Below are positions 20,954-32,436 of a stretch of DNA of 64,000 bases, in pieces. The notes under the pieces are model-generated. The model did no database searches. It had not been told where the DNA came from and saw only the letters and a list, made by a program, of their open reading frames with translations. The number at the start of each line of letters is the position of its first letter. The first letter of the stretch is position 1. A program made the translations under genes and the position numbers. The DNA is taken from assembly GCA_900073065.1 (NCBI GenBank), contig FJOG01000044.1:21632-85631 (forward strand), written 5' to 3'. This stretch comes from Phialocephala subalpina. Lineage: Eukaryota; Ascomycota; Leotiomycetes; Helotiales; Mollisiaceae.

Positions 20954-23856
20954 TTATAAAGCCGACTCTGGACGAACCCGCGTTCTCCTCCGGAAGATTC
21001 GCTTATAGCTGAAGATTGACCCTTTGTTAGACGATGATTTGCTCTTCCCACTCTCAGTCTCGTCCCACTTAAGCCCTTTTTTCTTGGCCTCTTCTCTCTT
21101 CACTTCCAGTAGTTTTAACAGAGACTCGTTCCGATGGTCAACGAAATAGAGATTAGAACTGATCTGTGGTATGAACGGATTGGCTCCATGCCGGAGAAAG
21201 CTTTCGAGAATATTTGCACCCATGTTATTGTCGGAGCAGACCTTTTGCCATATCGTCAGGGAGTTCCCGAGAACCGGTCGTGCAGTAGATTTCATTCGTG
21301 CATTTGGATCTACTTCAAGCTCGAGAAAAACATCAATCGTTTTGCGAGATGGAGGTTCAAATTGAACCCCACGAATGCCGACTCGGTACTCGACTGCTGC
21401 TCTGAAGAGGGACACAAGGATATCGGTTTTACGTGTTTCATGGAGTCGTATTGCATGGTGCTTCACATAGAGATGTAGCTGAAGCTTCACAGCTAGATGT
21501 AAGAATGGCTCAGGGTCTGGATCTGATGTAGTGAGCGCCGAAAGCCTCTGATAGACAAACGAATAGCTTGGAGCGCCTCGATCAATCATCACGCCTGCTG
21601 CCTTTCCGAGTTCGTCGAGGAGGCGGTAGTTCATTCTAGAGGATGCCGTATAATAGTCAGAAATATCAACCATAGAGGTCGTCAGGCGATCCCAGGACCA
21701 GAAATTTGGAAAAGCGTCTTTAAGGTTGGGAAAAGTATCACCAGTGTCCATAGTCTTGAAGGAAGCGACCATAGATATCGCCAGACGCTCCGCGGGATTG
21801 AAAGAGCTTTTGGTAGCCCGGCAAATGTTGTCCCAAACTCTGATTGACAAAATGAACTCCTTAACGGTTCTGTGCAAATACCCAACTTTTGCAACAGCAA
21901 GAGGTTGACGAGGTCTCCGTTGCAGCTCAAGCAAGCCTTTCCCACAAGCATTTAATCGACGGCTCATGATTGACGCTCGTGAAGCGAGTGTGTCTGGGTT
22001 CATTGGTAGCGTGGGTATTTTGAAGCAGAATTCAGGGTCCTCCTCGTCGGCGAAGGATAGTTCAATGACGTTTAGTTCTTCCATGATAGTCCCTCTCCAT
22101 TTCAACGATTCTTCGACGATCTGGAAAAGTTGGGATATTCTCTCGAAGTCAACTGACTTCAAGATTTGCCAGAAAAGAGTTTCGAGGTCTGCAGGTACCG
22201 CATCAAGACGTCGCTGGAGATCAGATAGACGCTCACCATCAGTGAGCCCTTCGAGTAGAGATTGAACTACAAGAACAACCCAGAGGAAGACTCCACATGC
22301 CTTGGTCGCAATATTCTCGATTAGGGAAGAGGCAACTTCAGGATCTCCTCGCTGGAGTGCCACAAAGCCTAGATTCTTAGATAAATTCGACGTGGTATAG
22401 TGCTGAATATCCGGATATGTGAAGTCCTCTATTTTGAGACTCGGACGAGCATGAAAGGCATCTGTAAACACGTTCCATGGTCGACTTGAGACACAGATCT
22501 TGACGTTCGAGCTCAAAAGCCCATGGATAAATTCAAGTAGTTGCACTTGGCTTGCATAGTCGCCTTTGAATTCGTCAAGACCATCGATGAGGATGAACAT
22601 CTTGCTAGACTTTGTGACTTCTCTCACTAGCCGATCGAATGACGCGAGTAATTCTGCCATGTCCCACTGCCCACCCCAAGCAGCAATGCTTCCGAGTAGT
22701 ACAAATGTCTCCATGCGGTCTGAGAATACAATCGGCGCTAAATGCGGCAATCTTTCCAAAGCTTCGTACAGAAGAGTTCGAATCAGTCCTTCCTGAGACA
22801 TCTGCATCTCCGTTCCCGCACACCAAAAGTAGAAGCGAGATACAAAAAGGGGTTTGTCCGCAGCCCATGACTTCAGATAGAGTACTGTTCGAGGGTCGTC
22901 ACTTATGAGCTTCATCAGCGTCGATTTGCCGGCGGCGGGTTTGCCTGTGATCCAGAAGAGTTTCTGGTCGCTCTGTAGAAAACCCATGAATTTGGGTGAT
23001 TTTGGTTCCGCAGTGGGAGAGAAAATAAACTCGAAAGTCTCTGGATGGGGATAAGAGACGCCATCAGAGCGACGAGTTCTGTCGGTAAAACTCAGCGACT
23101 GAAGCAGGCTTGCTTGGAACCGATCTGCATAACTTTTGTAAAAGTTGAACTGGTCCTCTGCGTCTGAAGTCAAGCCTCTGGCGTCCCACATCGGGTTTTG
23201 GGGTCCTGTGCTGTTCCGTATAGTGTCGATGACTTTTGCCTGCCACCTCGAATTCTGGTCCATCTGCTTGAGAAGGGATTGGCTGAGTTCTTGAGTAACT
23301 TGAAGGGATTTTGACAGAAGTTGACCGTGACTGGACTGTTTAGCTTGTATAGATTCGACTTGTTGACTGCTTTAGATCAGCAAGAATATATGACAGGCGA
23401 GGGGAGGTTTTACTGTAAGGAGGCACTGATACGCAACGATATCTGCATTCGAAATGTCTGTAACTGCTTTCCCAAGGTCTTGACGTCGTTCTCCGTCCAG
23501 ACAGTCAGCAGGGCTTTTTGAAAACTTGCCCAAAGCCTGTGCTCCTTCTGTGTTTTTAATCTTTCCAGTGCACGTATCAGCTGGCCAGCAACATCGCTGC
23601 AGCTCTTGCAAATATCGTCAAGCTCAATGTCGGCTTTGGATAATGACTTGCCAGCGGAGGTCGCCTTCGCGAGCGATGATCGAAGGTCTTGGTTGAGAGA
23701 ATTCAAGTCGTTTGTGACGGTCATGAGATCGAAGTTGGCTTTAGTGTTTCCAGTAGCCGACTTGAAGATCTCGAACGTTCCGCTGAAGAGTGTATCGGTG
23801 AAGTCTATGAATTGCACAATTGAAGCGGCAAGACCGAAGGCAGATAGTGGGTCCAT
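20954..23856 (-). CDS. NACHT NLR-like (STAND) NTPase without C-terminal repeats
   Basis: Minus strand: exon 1 23856-23414, intron 23413-23370 or 23367 (GTAAAA...AAG or CAG), exon 2 from 23369 or 23366 to 20954; about 951-952 residues. The N-terminus MDPLSAFGLAASIVQFIDF is the typical opening of fungal NLR-like proteins with a helical N-terminal domain of the SesA/NACHT-N kind. A NACHT domain follows: P-loop WITGKPAAGKST (about 287-298), Walker B MFILIDGLDEF (about 425), then CVSSRPW as the sensor-like segment. The region after it contains YLHRTVKEFIL, which marks the winged-helix end of this protein class. No ankyrin, WD40 or TPR repeats follow; the C-terminus ends with a basic tail (KRIFRRRTRVRPE). 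STAND proteins switch on by ligand-driven oligomerisation, in fungi often for allorecognition or cell death. ATP-binding residues look intact. Confidence 0.9.
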
Positions 23857-25017
23857 GTCGGCGGAGTGATCAGCGAAATTGAATGAAGGTCGAAAAGGCA
23901 AAGGCAGATAGTCCACGAGATGCACAATGACACTGCCCACTGCACAGCCAACGAGATTCGCCTAGCAGGGAGCCTCAACGCGCAGCCTTACCAGCGGGGT
24001 GCAAAATTTTTTATAGCCCAGCAGTGAACATGTAGACCTCGGGAGGGACGATATACCATAGACAGGTAATAACAGGCAATCTTGTGGACTGGTGTTGATG
24101 GGTGAAGTTGCATGGCTGAAGATGTTTATTGCGGGGTTGCGGGAACATGTGGCGTGGCTAAGCAAGCCACCCAGATTGGACATCCCCACGTGACTGCCTG
24201 CGCAGATTGTCCGCAACCTGCCCAGCCAATGAGAAATGCAATCTTGCATTTACTAGAATGATTGATGAATGTATCCAGAAAACATTGCTCAAGAGCTTAT
24301 CAACTTTGCCAACACATTCGGCTTTTAATACAATACGACCTTATGTCTAGAGCTTAACTATAGAGTTTAACGTATTAAATTATAAAAAAATAATAGGAAA
24401 ATATTTGGATGCTAAATGGATGAGGTTGACCGTTGATTTCATGTTCTTAAAGATGAGTCTATCCATCGTCTCATATTATGCTTTACAAAGGTGAGAGGAT
24501 TAAATTCATGTTTACTTCTTCAGCTTCACAAAAGTTCTTCCACTCTCTTATTCACCTAAAGACAACGAACGATACGTTTATTCTAAGCCAAAATTAATCA
24601 GACACCACGTTAACACACTCGTGCTGGTTACCAGCGTTTTTGTCTTGTCCACCACAACACAAGACGCGAGACAACTTTGTGCAAGGAAGAGTTCCACAAA
24701 ATCGGTAATAACGTCAACGGATTCACAAACGCGCGCAAAACCACACCAAACCTACCCACCCGACAAGCCTTTCAACTAAAGACTCTAAAAAGGGCAAAAT
24801 GTTAATCAACTTCAAGGAAAAACTTGAACACTAATGAACGCAACAAGACCTTGGACGGCTGAGCAGCACTTGCCAGACTGAGCAGCTCAAGCTCGTCTTT
24901 GGAACAATCTCACGACCACGGACGACCGCACAATCACCAACAACACCTTGGACATTCTCACCTGGGCACGACACCAACATAACCAACTTCCTAGAACGCG
25001 CCATCTCCACAATCACA
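23857..25017. other. Intergenic, partly AT-rich
   Basis: Promoter side of the NACHT gene and 5' flank of the next gene. The stretch 24290-24420 is strongly AT-rich (runs of A and T, TATAAAAAAATAATAGG). No open frame with coding character. Confidence 0.5.
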
Positions 25018-25767
25018 ATGCTCTCCTCAAGCGCCTTCATCACCACCCTCATCCTCCATAGCGGCTCCCGACACCACCTCATCAATCTCTTCACCTTCGT
25101 CGGTACTCTCCTCCTCCAGGCACTCAAGTTCCTCGGCCTGCTCTTTGCAAGGCTGATCGGCGTCTTCTTCTACCTCCTTCTCTTAACACTCATCGACTTT
25201 CCTTCCTGGCTTCTCTCTTTCCGCCGCCCTAAGCCTTACGCTTGCCCCGAGTGTCAACTTCACCAAAAGCAACATCAAAACCAGTACCAAGAGCCTAAGA
25301 AGGAGAAAGACAAACCAACAGGCTGGGTCACGGTCAAGATATGCAACACGGATGAGATATCAGAACTCAACTTAAGTCATTCGACGGCCGAGCATGGTTT
25401 ACACCGTATTCGTCATCCACACGGTTCGTGGGAGCATCGATACTTTCGCCATGTTTCTCCGGAGGAGATCAAGCGGAGAATTTTACCATGGCTAGAACAG
25501 ATTGCTGAGGAGGGGAGTGATAGTGGGTATATTTTTCAGGAAGAGTATACGGAACAGAGAGAAGGTCTGGAGATGAAGGTGGTGTGTGGTTCGAGTTTGT
25601 TCCTGGAAAACTCGACTTCATCGGGCAATGCAGGAGATGAAGTGTTGAGCCATCCCATCGCTGGAATAAATCAGCAAGAAGAACTCGGTGGCGAATATCA
25701 CTCTCAGGAAGAAGATACAAAAGGACTCGAGATGTGTCGTCGTCACTCAAAGGCTACGTGCACGTGA
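25018..25767 (+). CDS. Orphan single-exon membrane-anchored protein
   Basis: A 249-residue open frame starting with ATG at 25018 (CACAATGC context) after a C/A-rich leader. Residues about 20-68 are strongly hydrophobic and form one long or two adjacent membrane spans (LLLQALKFLGLLFARLIGVFFY), followed by a Cys pair in YACPECQLHQ that may bind metal. The rest is soluble, with a WVTVKICN strand and an acidic C-terminus. Codon use in the first third is rich in C-ending codons, as in real genes here. The family is unknown; no neighbour suggests a function. Confidence 0.6.
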   Translation: MLSSSAFITTLILHSGSRHHLINLFTFVGTLLLQALKFLGLLFARLIGVFFYLLLLTLIDFPSWLLSFRRPKPYACPECQLHQKQHQNQYQEPKKEKDKPTGWVTVKICNTDEISELNLSHSTAEHGLHRIRHPHGSWEHRYFRHVSPEEIKRRILPWLEQIAEEGSDSGYIFQEEYTEQREGLEMKVVCGSSLFLENSTSSGNAGDEVLSHPIAGINQQEELGGEYHSQEEDTKGLEMCRRHSKATCT

Positions 25768-26602
25768 CGTCAGCCCCAAATCCGGTATTCAGAACGCGAA
25801 GGAACAATTGGCTGATGCATGAACAGATGAAACAAGAAATGGAAATGGAGATGACTGCAAAACGTTGCAGTGATTGGGGTGATGTATTGGCCAGACCCGC
25901 ATAGATGCAGCTTCACATGTGTGCTGCATGTAACCAGATCAGATCTCCATCGTACTCGCGTGTGTCCCAACAATCTGATGTGTCTCACATCTTCTCATCC
26001 GAGCATTTCGGCTTCAATTTCTTTTACTTTCATCAATTGTTGCGTACTCGGTAGTCGTGTACAATTCACCTTTTGAGCTTCGGAGTCTTCGGATCGGAAG
26101 CAATTTCATTATCAAAAACTCAAAAAGGAGTCTCCACACAAGCAAATCCTCTAACCCGAATCCCCACTAGCGCCGGCGATCCTACAGCCTTGGCTCCGAC
26201 GCTCTTGGCCTCGCATGTGAAGGGCATCTGACCAGGCCACAACACCAATCAAGAGCCACCAATTGAAGTAAGACAGCAAACCGAGTATTCAACACTTTAC
26301 GAAGTACATATTCACATGTGCTTATTCTCTTCTTCTTCTCTTCTATCCATTATTTGATATTGTCTTGATATGAAGGATATTGTCGATTGTTTCTATTGAG
26401 CTACGAACACGGAAGAGCAAAGCGGAGGGAAAGCTGATCGTTCGAATTGAAATCTACGGGCGAGTACAAAAAACACCACAACAAACGACGACGGTCACAC
26501 GCACATAAGAAGACACCGATGACCTCCTCATAATCTATACGCCATCTACCAAACGCCAGAACATCTCGGAAAGCCATCACCAACGCCAGCGCAACCTCGA
26601 AA
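25768..26602. other. Intergenic, promoter side of INSIG gene
   Basis: No coding signal. The end, just before the ATG at 26603, is C/A-rich like other fungal leaders. Confidence 0.5.
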
Positions 26603-27796
26603 ATGTCAACCCCCTCCTCCCCAACCCTCAAAATCCACCGACCCAAACCCCGCCGCCCCTTCGAAACGCAGTCCTCCTCGACCTCGACCTCTACCCTTCC
26701 TCCTCAGAACCCGTCCTCATCCTACCTCTCCCCAAACACAAACGCAGCCGGCGAGCCCCTCTCGCGGACGCAATCTATACTGAACCTCACCTCCTCCACG
26801 TTGCTCGGCATATATTCCCCAACCGGGTATCAAAACGATTTCGAATACTCCACCCCCTCCACACCATGGGGAACAGGTGCCGAAACCCCCTCTTCTCACC
26901 GTCCATCCCAACCAATACGCCGCCACACCTCACCACCTCCACAAATACCTACTCGGACAACGGTATGGACAATAGGGGCTTTGTTTCTGAGGGGAGTGCT
27001 ATTGTTTACTATTGGAATGGGGTACGGACTATTGGTTAGACATTTGCACGATGATAGACAACTAGCTCCGTTCCAGGTAGAGGGGATCATAAAGCCGAGA
27101 AATGATTGGCGGTATCTTGCTTTTTGGGGGGTGGCGGGCGTCGGGTTGGGGAGTTTGATGCCGGTTGTTGATACCTTGTTTTCCATCCCCGATGAAAAGG
27201 CGGGGAAGAGAGACGAGGCAAGAGAGAAAGAGGAAGGAGAGGAAGAAACAGGAATATTTGGAGCAGACTGGACGCCTGTTGTTAGGAGTGTCGGGGCTTT
27301 TGTCGGGATTGCTTATGCCATCGTACGTTCACCCCTTTTTCCCATTCTTCTTTTGTATCTCAAATGCTAAATGTAAGAACAGCGCAAACTCCCATGGGCA
27401 ACCCCCCTCCAAGCCTCCCTAACCCTCTTCCTCGTAAACCCCGTCCTCTGGTACCTAATCGACCGCTCCGCCCCCGGATTCATCCTCTCCGCTTCTGTCG
27501 GCGCCGTAGGCACCTCTCTTCTTTTGGCTTCGAATCCAGATATGATGCCTAGTCCTGCTTCTGCTACTTCCGTTCCTCGGAACTTTTCAACCGCGCTTAA
27601 GAATACAAGTTCGTGGGGAGGAGCTGGAGTACTAGATGGCGTGAACGAGTGGGCGGGTGAAGTGATAAGTAGGGAGTCCTTCGAGGTCGGTATCTGGATC
27701 CTATCCGTGCTATTCTGCAGCTGTGTTTGTTTCGGCAACGTCGGTCGCCGACTAGCTCTGCGGTCTTCGAGCTCGAGGACCCAGAAGTTACGATGA
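26603..27796 (+). CDS. INSIG domain protein, sterol homeostasis regulator
   Basis: Exons 26603-27322 and 27383-27796, with a 60 nt GTACGT...ACAG intron in phase 0; 377 residues. A long Pro/Ser-rich cytosolic N-terminus (1-118) is followed by about six hydrophobic helices: TVWTIGALFLRGVLLFTIGM (about 120-145), YLAFWGVAGVGLGSLMPVVD, SVGAFVGIAYAIRKLPW (spanning the splice site), LTLFLVNPVLWYLIDRS, FILSASVGAVGTSLLL and WILSVLFCSCVCFGNVGRRL. The RKLPWAT segment is typical of INSIG family members, and the FGNVGRRL ending fits. In animals INSIG retains the SREBP-Scap complex and promotes turnover of HMG-CoA reductase in the ER; in fission yeast Ins1 acts on HMG-CoA reductase. An acidic linker (EEGEEETGIFG) separates helices 2 and 3. 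Location is inferred to be the ER membrane. Confidence 0.85.
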
Positions 27797-28349
27797 TATT
27801 ATCGATATGTGGTGTAGTTATGAGACATATAGTATAGGGTTATAAATGTGCATATGTTACGAGAACAAGGAATAGGGATTACATTGGATTGGATTTGGAT
27901 TTGGGAATTGGTTGATAGGAAGGAGGATATACCACCTCAGCACGAAGCTGGGGAAATGAAAGAATCTCTGCCCTCCGAAATACTGTCCGGCATTTTCTGT
28001 TCCTCTCAAGCGTTTATATTCTATTGGTGTTTTACCGTATTTCATGCTGGGCTTTGTTATATTGTTCGTCGGAGACGGTATTAAAGTTGTTCAAAGCAAG
28101 CGCTTTCAATGATACACGTCTCCACGAATGGTTTTCTTGGGTTATTTCTTGCAAGAGCAGTTGCATTCGAAAATGGTGTTGAATTAGTCTAATTAGAAAT
28201 ATAGTTATCTGGTAGAGATACCACATCAGCATTCTCAATCGAGAAAGCGAAAGGGGGTCACTGGAATTGAAACTCCTGCCCGATCTTCCATGCTTCTTGC
28301 TTACCATCTTTTGATCTTGTCGCTTGCCATTAATACGTCCGGTACTCCT
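27797..28349. other. Convergent intergenic region
   Basis: Lies between the 3' ends of the INSIG gene (+) and the membrane-protein gene (-). No feature beyond AT-rich 3' sequence. Confidence 0.5.
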
Positions 28350-29777
28350 TCAAGCAACATGCGGAACATTAGTCGCCCAAGTCGCGATATAAGCACTCTC
28401 GGGCAAAAAGCACAACGTTCGAAAAATCTCCACCAGTAAGTACAATCTCGCCAACAGATACGCAGCTGGCATGAATCTTAACAAACCCAGACCAACAGCT
28501 TCAGTGCCTCCCCATTGATCCCAAGAATTCCAATGGTCTTGTAAAAACACAAGGAAGAAGTATAGCATGAGCAGGCCAAAAACCGAGAATGTGCACCAGA
28601 GACTAGCAATCCACCAAAGGATTTGCTCGACTCGGGTTGGGAAGTCAAAGTTCCAGGCTGCAAGATGGATACCACCGAAGACGACGCAACCAAGAGAAAG
28701 AGGCCAAACTTCTGCACTGCCAGTCTCCCCAACGGCGAGGTTATGAACAGCACCCGACTCGTCTCGCTGGCCAAATGTCCTGTCCGTCAACGCGCGTATC
28801 CATCTCAATATTAATCCATCTTCCGTATAACCTGAATAGCGATGTGAGACAATATCACGAACAGAAAGAGGCGCGTTGCGTGGGTACTGTAGTATTGTGA
28901 TAGGTACCTGGACGCCTTTGGGTTTATACCAATTGAGGCCGTACATGGCAATTGCGCAAGCTGCGAATGCGACGACTGCCACTTCGAGCTGGGAAATAGC
29001 TAGTCGCCGAGCTGCACGGACGATGATTTGAACAACCGACCAGACGATTTGCACTATGGCAATGACCCGGATGAGAGAGTCACTCTTGTTCCTGTCCTGA
29101 AGCTCTTCCAGAGTGATGTAAGGAAGTCGAGGAAGGAGACCAGCCTCTCTGAGGGCGATTATCTGTTTGATATTCAGATGCCGCAATGCTGGTGGAGTTA
29201 CAGGTTGTTCCGCCGTCAGACTGATTACAGAGGCGTTGTTTAGGTCGCCCGCAGTAATTTGGTGAGGCATGTCAAGTTCGGTCTGCGTCATGGAGTGGTG
29301 CAGTTTTCCAACGCGCTTGGGAGCATACCACCTCAAGGCGAAACCTCCCATGTTTGCAAAGAAAGCATGGCTTGTTGTCCACGGAACTTCGTCTTTTACC
29401 GCAAACTCGCGTATCTCTACCGGAACGTCTCTGGCGCTCACAAGATCACCCCAGTATTTCGCAATCAGGATCTCTGGTGCAAGGATGACTACGAGCATCC
29501 ATATGAAGCTCGAGAGGCCGCGCTTGAACATCCACTTGACGTCGCCGAGCAAGCCTTTGTCGCGACCTTCGCGCTGCATGGGTACGTTGAGGTGTAGTAC
29601 CGTCCAAGTACATGCCAGGATGGTGAAGAGAGAGCTCCAAAGAATATCCATTGTGCCTCGCGCATTGACAGATGAAACATAGTTGACTCTGGTGGTTGGA
29701 TGGGTACAATTCGTCTCGAAGGTTGTGTAAGCGGTCGTGAGGGTGGAGAGGGAGAGGAGCATCAGGCTGCACGCCAT
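28350..29777 (-). CDS. Large fungal integral membrane protein, unknown function
   Basis: Single open frame on the minus strand from ATG at 29777 (ACCATGG) to TGA ending at 28350; 475 residues. The first about 20 residues are hydrophobic (MACSLMLLSLSTLTTAYT) and may be a signal peptide. A lumenal segment with an N-x-T and Cys pair follows, then spans around ILWSSLFTILACTWTVLHLN, GLSSFIWMLVVILAPEILIA, VIAIVQIVWSVVQIIV, EVAVVAFAACAIAMYGLNWY, LSLGCVVFGGIHLAAWNF, WWIASLWCTFSVFGLLMLYF and AAYLLARLYLLVEIFRTL. The conserved-looking IKQIIALREAGLLPRLPYI and LNWYKPKGVQVP fit a family of fungal multi-pass proteins common in Pezizomycotina without assigned function. An AATTGCAG just upstream resembles a splice acceptor, so a 5' non-coding exon is possible. 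Confidence 0.85.
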   Translation of the reverse strand: MACSLMLLSLSTLTTAYTTFETNCTHPTTRVNYVSSVNARGTMDILWSSLFTILACTWTVLHLNVPMQREGRDKGLLGDVKWMFKRGLSSFIWMLVVILAPEILIAKYWGDLVSARDVPVEIREFAVKDEVPWTTSHAFFANMGGFALRWYAPKRVGKLHHSMTQTELDMPHQITAGDLNNASVISLTAEQPVTPPALRHLNIKQIIALREAGLLPRLPYITLEELQDRNKSDSLIRVIAIVQIVWSVVQIIVRAARRLAISQLEVAVVAFAACAIAMYGLNWYKPKGVQVPITILQYPRNAPLSVRDIVSHRYSGYTEDGLILRWIRALTDRTFGQRDESGAVHNLAVGETGSAEVWPLSLGCVVFGGIHLAAWNFDFPTRVEQILWWIASLWCTFSVFGLLMLYFFLVFLQDHWNSWDQWGGTEAVGLGLLRFMPAAYLLARLYLLVEIFRTLCFLPESAYIATWATNVPHVA

Positions 29778-31868
29778 GGTTTCGGTCCCGAGGCTAGATG
29801 TACTCCGATCGAGTCGCGTCTGCAATTATGGATGGCGAGAGAGGTTTGTGATGTGTGATATCTCGGTGGAGAGTTCGCTCACTCTTGAATGTAGAACGAA
29901 GAGCGAGAGAGATAGAATTGCTGTGGTGTTGGCAAGGCTGTATTGTGGCGTCCTAGATCTCTATAATTAGCACTTCAGCTCCCAAAAAGCAGCATGATGC
30001 AGAAGAGATCGAGAATTCCTCGATTCGGTTGACATGTGTCGAGATCTGATTGCTCCTGGATGCTCAAGCCTGGCATGTCCCCCAATACTGCTCTCGCCGT
30101 GGTGGATTGAATGGTGATTGTTGCCAGTTCAATTTCTCGAAGCATTTCTCCAAGTGCCATAAACCCAGATGGCCCATGATAGAAGCTGGAAGAAGTGTTG
30201 GAAAATTTGAAAGAGTTGACGGGAGATAGCGAGGAGAGTGAGGAAAAAGCCTCGACAGAGGAAGAATGAGCTTGGAGAGGAAGGAAAGCTGGCCGAGTCA
30301 AATAGCTGCTACATCCATGCTTTGGTAGAAGCTAAGGGTTGTGTCAATTGAAATACGGTTAGATATATAGCTTAATCCAATGGTACGGATCGCGGATTTA
30401 TCATAGCAATTGTAGAAAAGTTGGTAGAGAAAGGAAGAGTGTGAAAAGAGATGGATGGAACGAAGGGAGACCCGACTTGACGGAGGTCCACTTCTCCTCG
30501 TACGTGACCGAGGACCGAAGATTATCCGGGTGATCTCTGAAACTCAAAATCAGCTGAAGAGATTGCTTCCTTCCTCGAACTCAACAATTTCCAAGCATCA
30601 GGTCGTGAAGACTCAGCCTCTCATCCGACAACTCCTCTTTCTCCCCTTTCTCCTCGTATCCGTATGCGAAGCATTCGCGAGTCGTCGAGAGAAGCGAATA
30701 TGATCGACCGCCAATGCCGTTCTAGTGGCAGATCATCATCTGCCAAACCCTGAAACAGAGCAACTACACCTCTTTCGTACCAACAACCAAATCAAAAATC
30801 GTTCAGCCACAGCCGGCGCCTCTCACAATAGTCGCATACCAGCGTCGCGGGTCTTCCGTGACTCCGTCGCACACGGCCTTACTCCAAGATACCTTTAATC
30901 TGATTTCACACCTACCAATCAGATAATGCGACTCTCAAAGATAGGAACATTATTCCTACCACTCAGCTCAAGATAAGGTTTCTGCTCGCCAAGCGCCGCT
31001 GCGCCGTACCTTACAGCTATCCGGCAGATCATCTACATCGATGTATGCCACCCTGGGAAGCAATCGGGACACGCAATTTCAGGCTCATCTCCTCACCCAT
31101 GCATGAGGAGCGCCACCTGCGTCGATTTGACACTCATACCAAGATTCTTTTAGTGGATTAGCGGTCCCAAAATCCGTTCCCTGGAGCGATCGTCAGCCTT
31201 ATACACTTCTGACCGACTGCACGGCGCTTCCGTCCCCGACCGAGAGCATGTGTTATGCAAGCTATGGTTGTCCCAAATCGATTTCTGATATCTCTATTCA
31301 CGAACTTTTAACAAGAATTGCTGCGTTGATTGAGTGGACTCGAACCTCGAGGCCGTTTACCCCAAGTGCCGAAGCTGGCTCCAGGAATTGTGGTATTTGT
31401 TTTTAGATTTTTTATTATTTGGCCCAACGCCGAGTTAGATTTGACATCTCCGGCTTCATTTCTTGGCTCTTGCATTGTTATTCTCCTATTCTCCTATTCT
31501 CCTATCACAGTAGCTTCACTCTAATAGCATCACCCGTTATCTGCGCTTCCGTCGTCCCTTATTCGTCCCTGCTGACCCTCATTTCGAGCGAATCTCCCAA
31601 GCGTCCGCTAGTGAGGAAAACTTAGCTGTATATGTGTCTAACATATCTGATCCATCATCGGGTCTGACTTGGCAAATGTCAGTTTTTCATACCATGCCAC
31701 TGCCTATCTCGTCTCCAGCTACGTTCCTTGTGAACCAAACTTTAAAGGATGAGGAGGAGTGAAGATCATGATGACGGTTGTTGAGGATCCGTGTTGATCG
31801 GTGTCTGGATAGCTTCGTTGCTGAGTCCGTAGGGGCGTAGGAGCTGAATTTGAGATGGAATGAAAATC
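29778..31868. other. 2.1 kb intergenic region, no gene seen
   Basis: Upstream of the membrane-protein gene the minus-strand leader is C/T-rich. Short open frames at 30455-30703 and 29975-30301 have neither motif nor convincing codon use. At 31481-31504 an 8 bp unit TTCTCCTA is repeated three times. The right part is the promoter region of the hydrophobin gene. Confidence 0.45.
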
Positions 31869-31874
31869 TATAAA
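31869..31874 (+). promoter_or_regulatory. TATA box of the hydrophobin gene
   Basis: TATAAA lies 129 bp before the hydrophobin ATG and is followed by a leader almost free of G and rich in CA and CAA repeats, typical for strongly expressed fungal genes. Confidence 0.6.
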
Positions 31875-32002
31875 GATCTCGAGAATCTCCCTAAACAAAT
31901 TCTCATCATCAGTGCAATCCTCAACTCAATACCATCTTCACAACACACCAAAGCAAACAACCACCTCAAACACAACCACCCACACCAACACCAACTTTCA
32001 AA

Positions 32003-32436
32003 ATGCAATTCTCAATCATCGCCGTCGCCTTCTTCGCCGGTCTCGCCGCCGCTGTCCCAGCTGTCGATATCACCAAGCGCCAATCCGGCCTCTGCTCCTC
32101 CGCTCTCGACTCTGCTCAATGCTGCGATCTCTCTGTCGATGGCATTGCTAACTTGAACTGTGCTACTCGTATGTCCCCCTTCTTTCAGCCATCCACCTTG
32201 CCTCACACTTTACCCCTACCTCTCACTTGGAAAGACCCAAGCTAATGGACGATATTCTAGCTTCCCCAGCACCAACCTCCGTCGCTGCCTTCAAGAGCAC
32301 CTGTGCTGCTTCTGGACAAGCTGCTTACTGCTGCATTTTGCCTTTGGTACGTCCCTTCTCTTCCTAAGATACTTCGTGAATGAGCGCTGACAATATGATG
32401 CAGGCTGGTGATGCTCTTCTCTGCACCGCTGCTTAA
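32003..32436 (+). CDS. Class II hydrophobin
   Basis: Exons 32003-32168, 32261-32346 and 32404-32436 give 94 residues. The N-terminus is a signal peptide (MQFSIIAVAFFAGLAAAVPA) followed by a short pro-like stretch ending in KR. The mature part has the eight Cys of hydrophobins in the order C, CC, C, C, CC, C (QCCDLS, LNCATP, KSTCAA, AYCCIL, LLCTAA), and the short spacing and hydropathy of class II. These proteins are secreted, self-assemble at air-water interfaces and make aerial hyphae and conidia water-repellent. The intron positions, inside the third loop and just before the last Cys, match the usual class II gene structure. TATA box and CA-rich leader suggest high expression. All eight Cys are present. 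Confidence 0.95.

Noticed and set aside
30455..30703. 82-codon ATG-started frame
   Set aside because: No motif, no coding bias, upstream region of another gene.
31327..31400. A GGACTCGAACC word (B-box-like on the minus strand) suggesting a tRNA
   Set aside because: The flanking bases do not pair into a T-arm or acceptor stem and no anticodon arm could be drawn.
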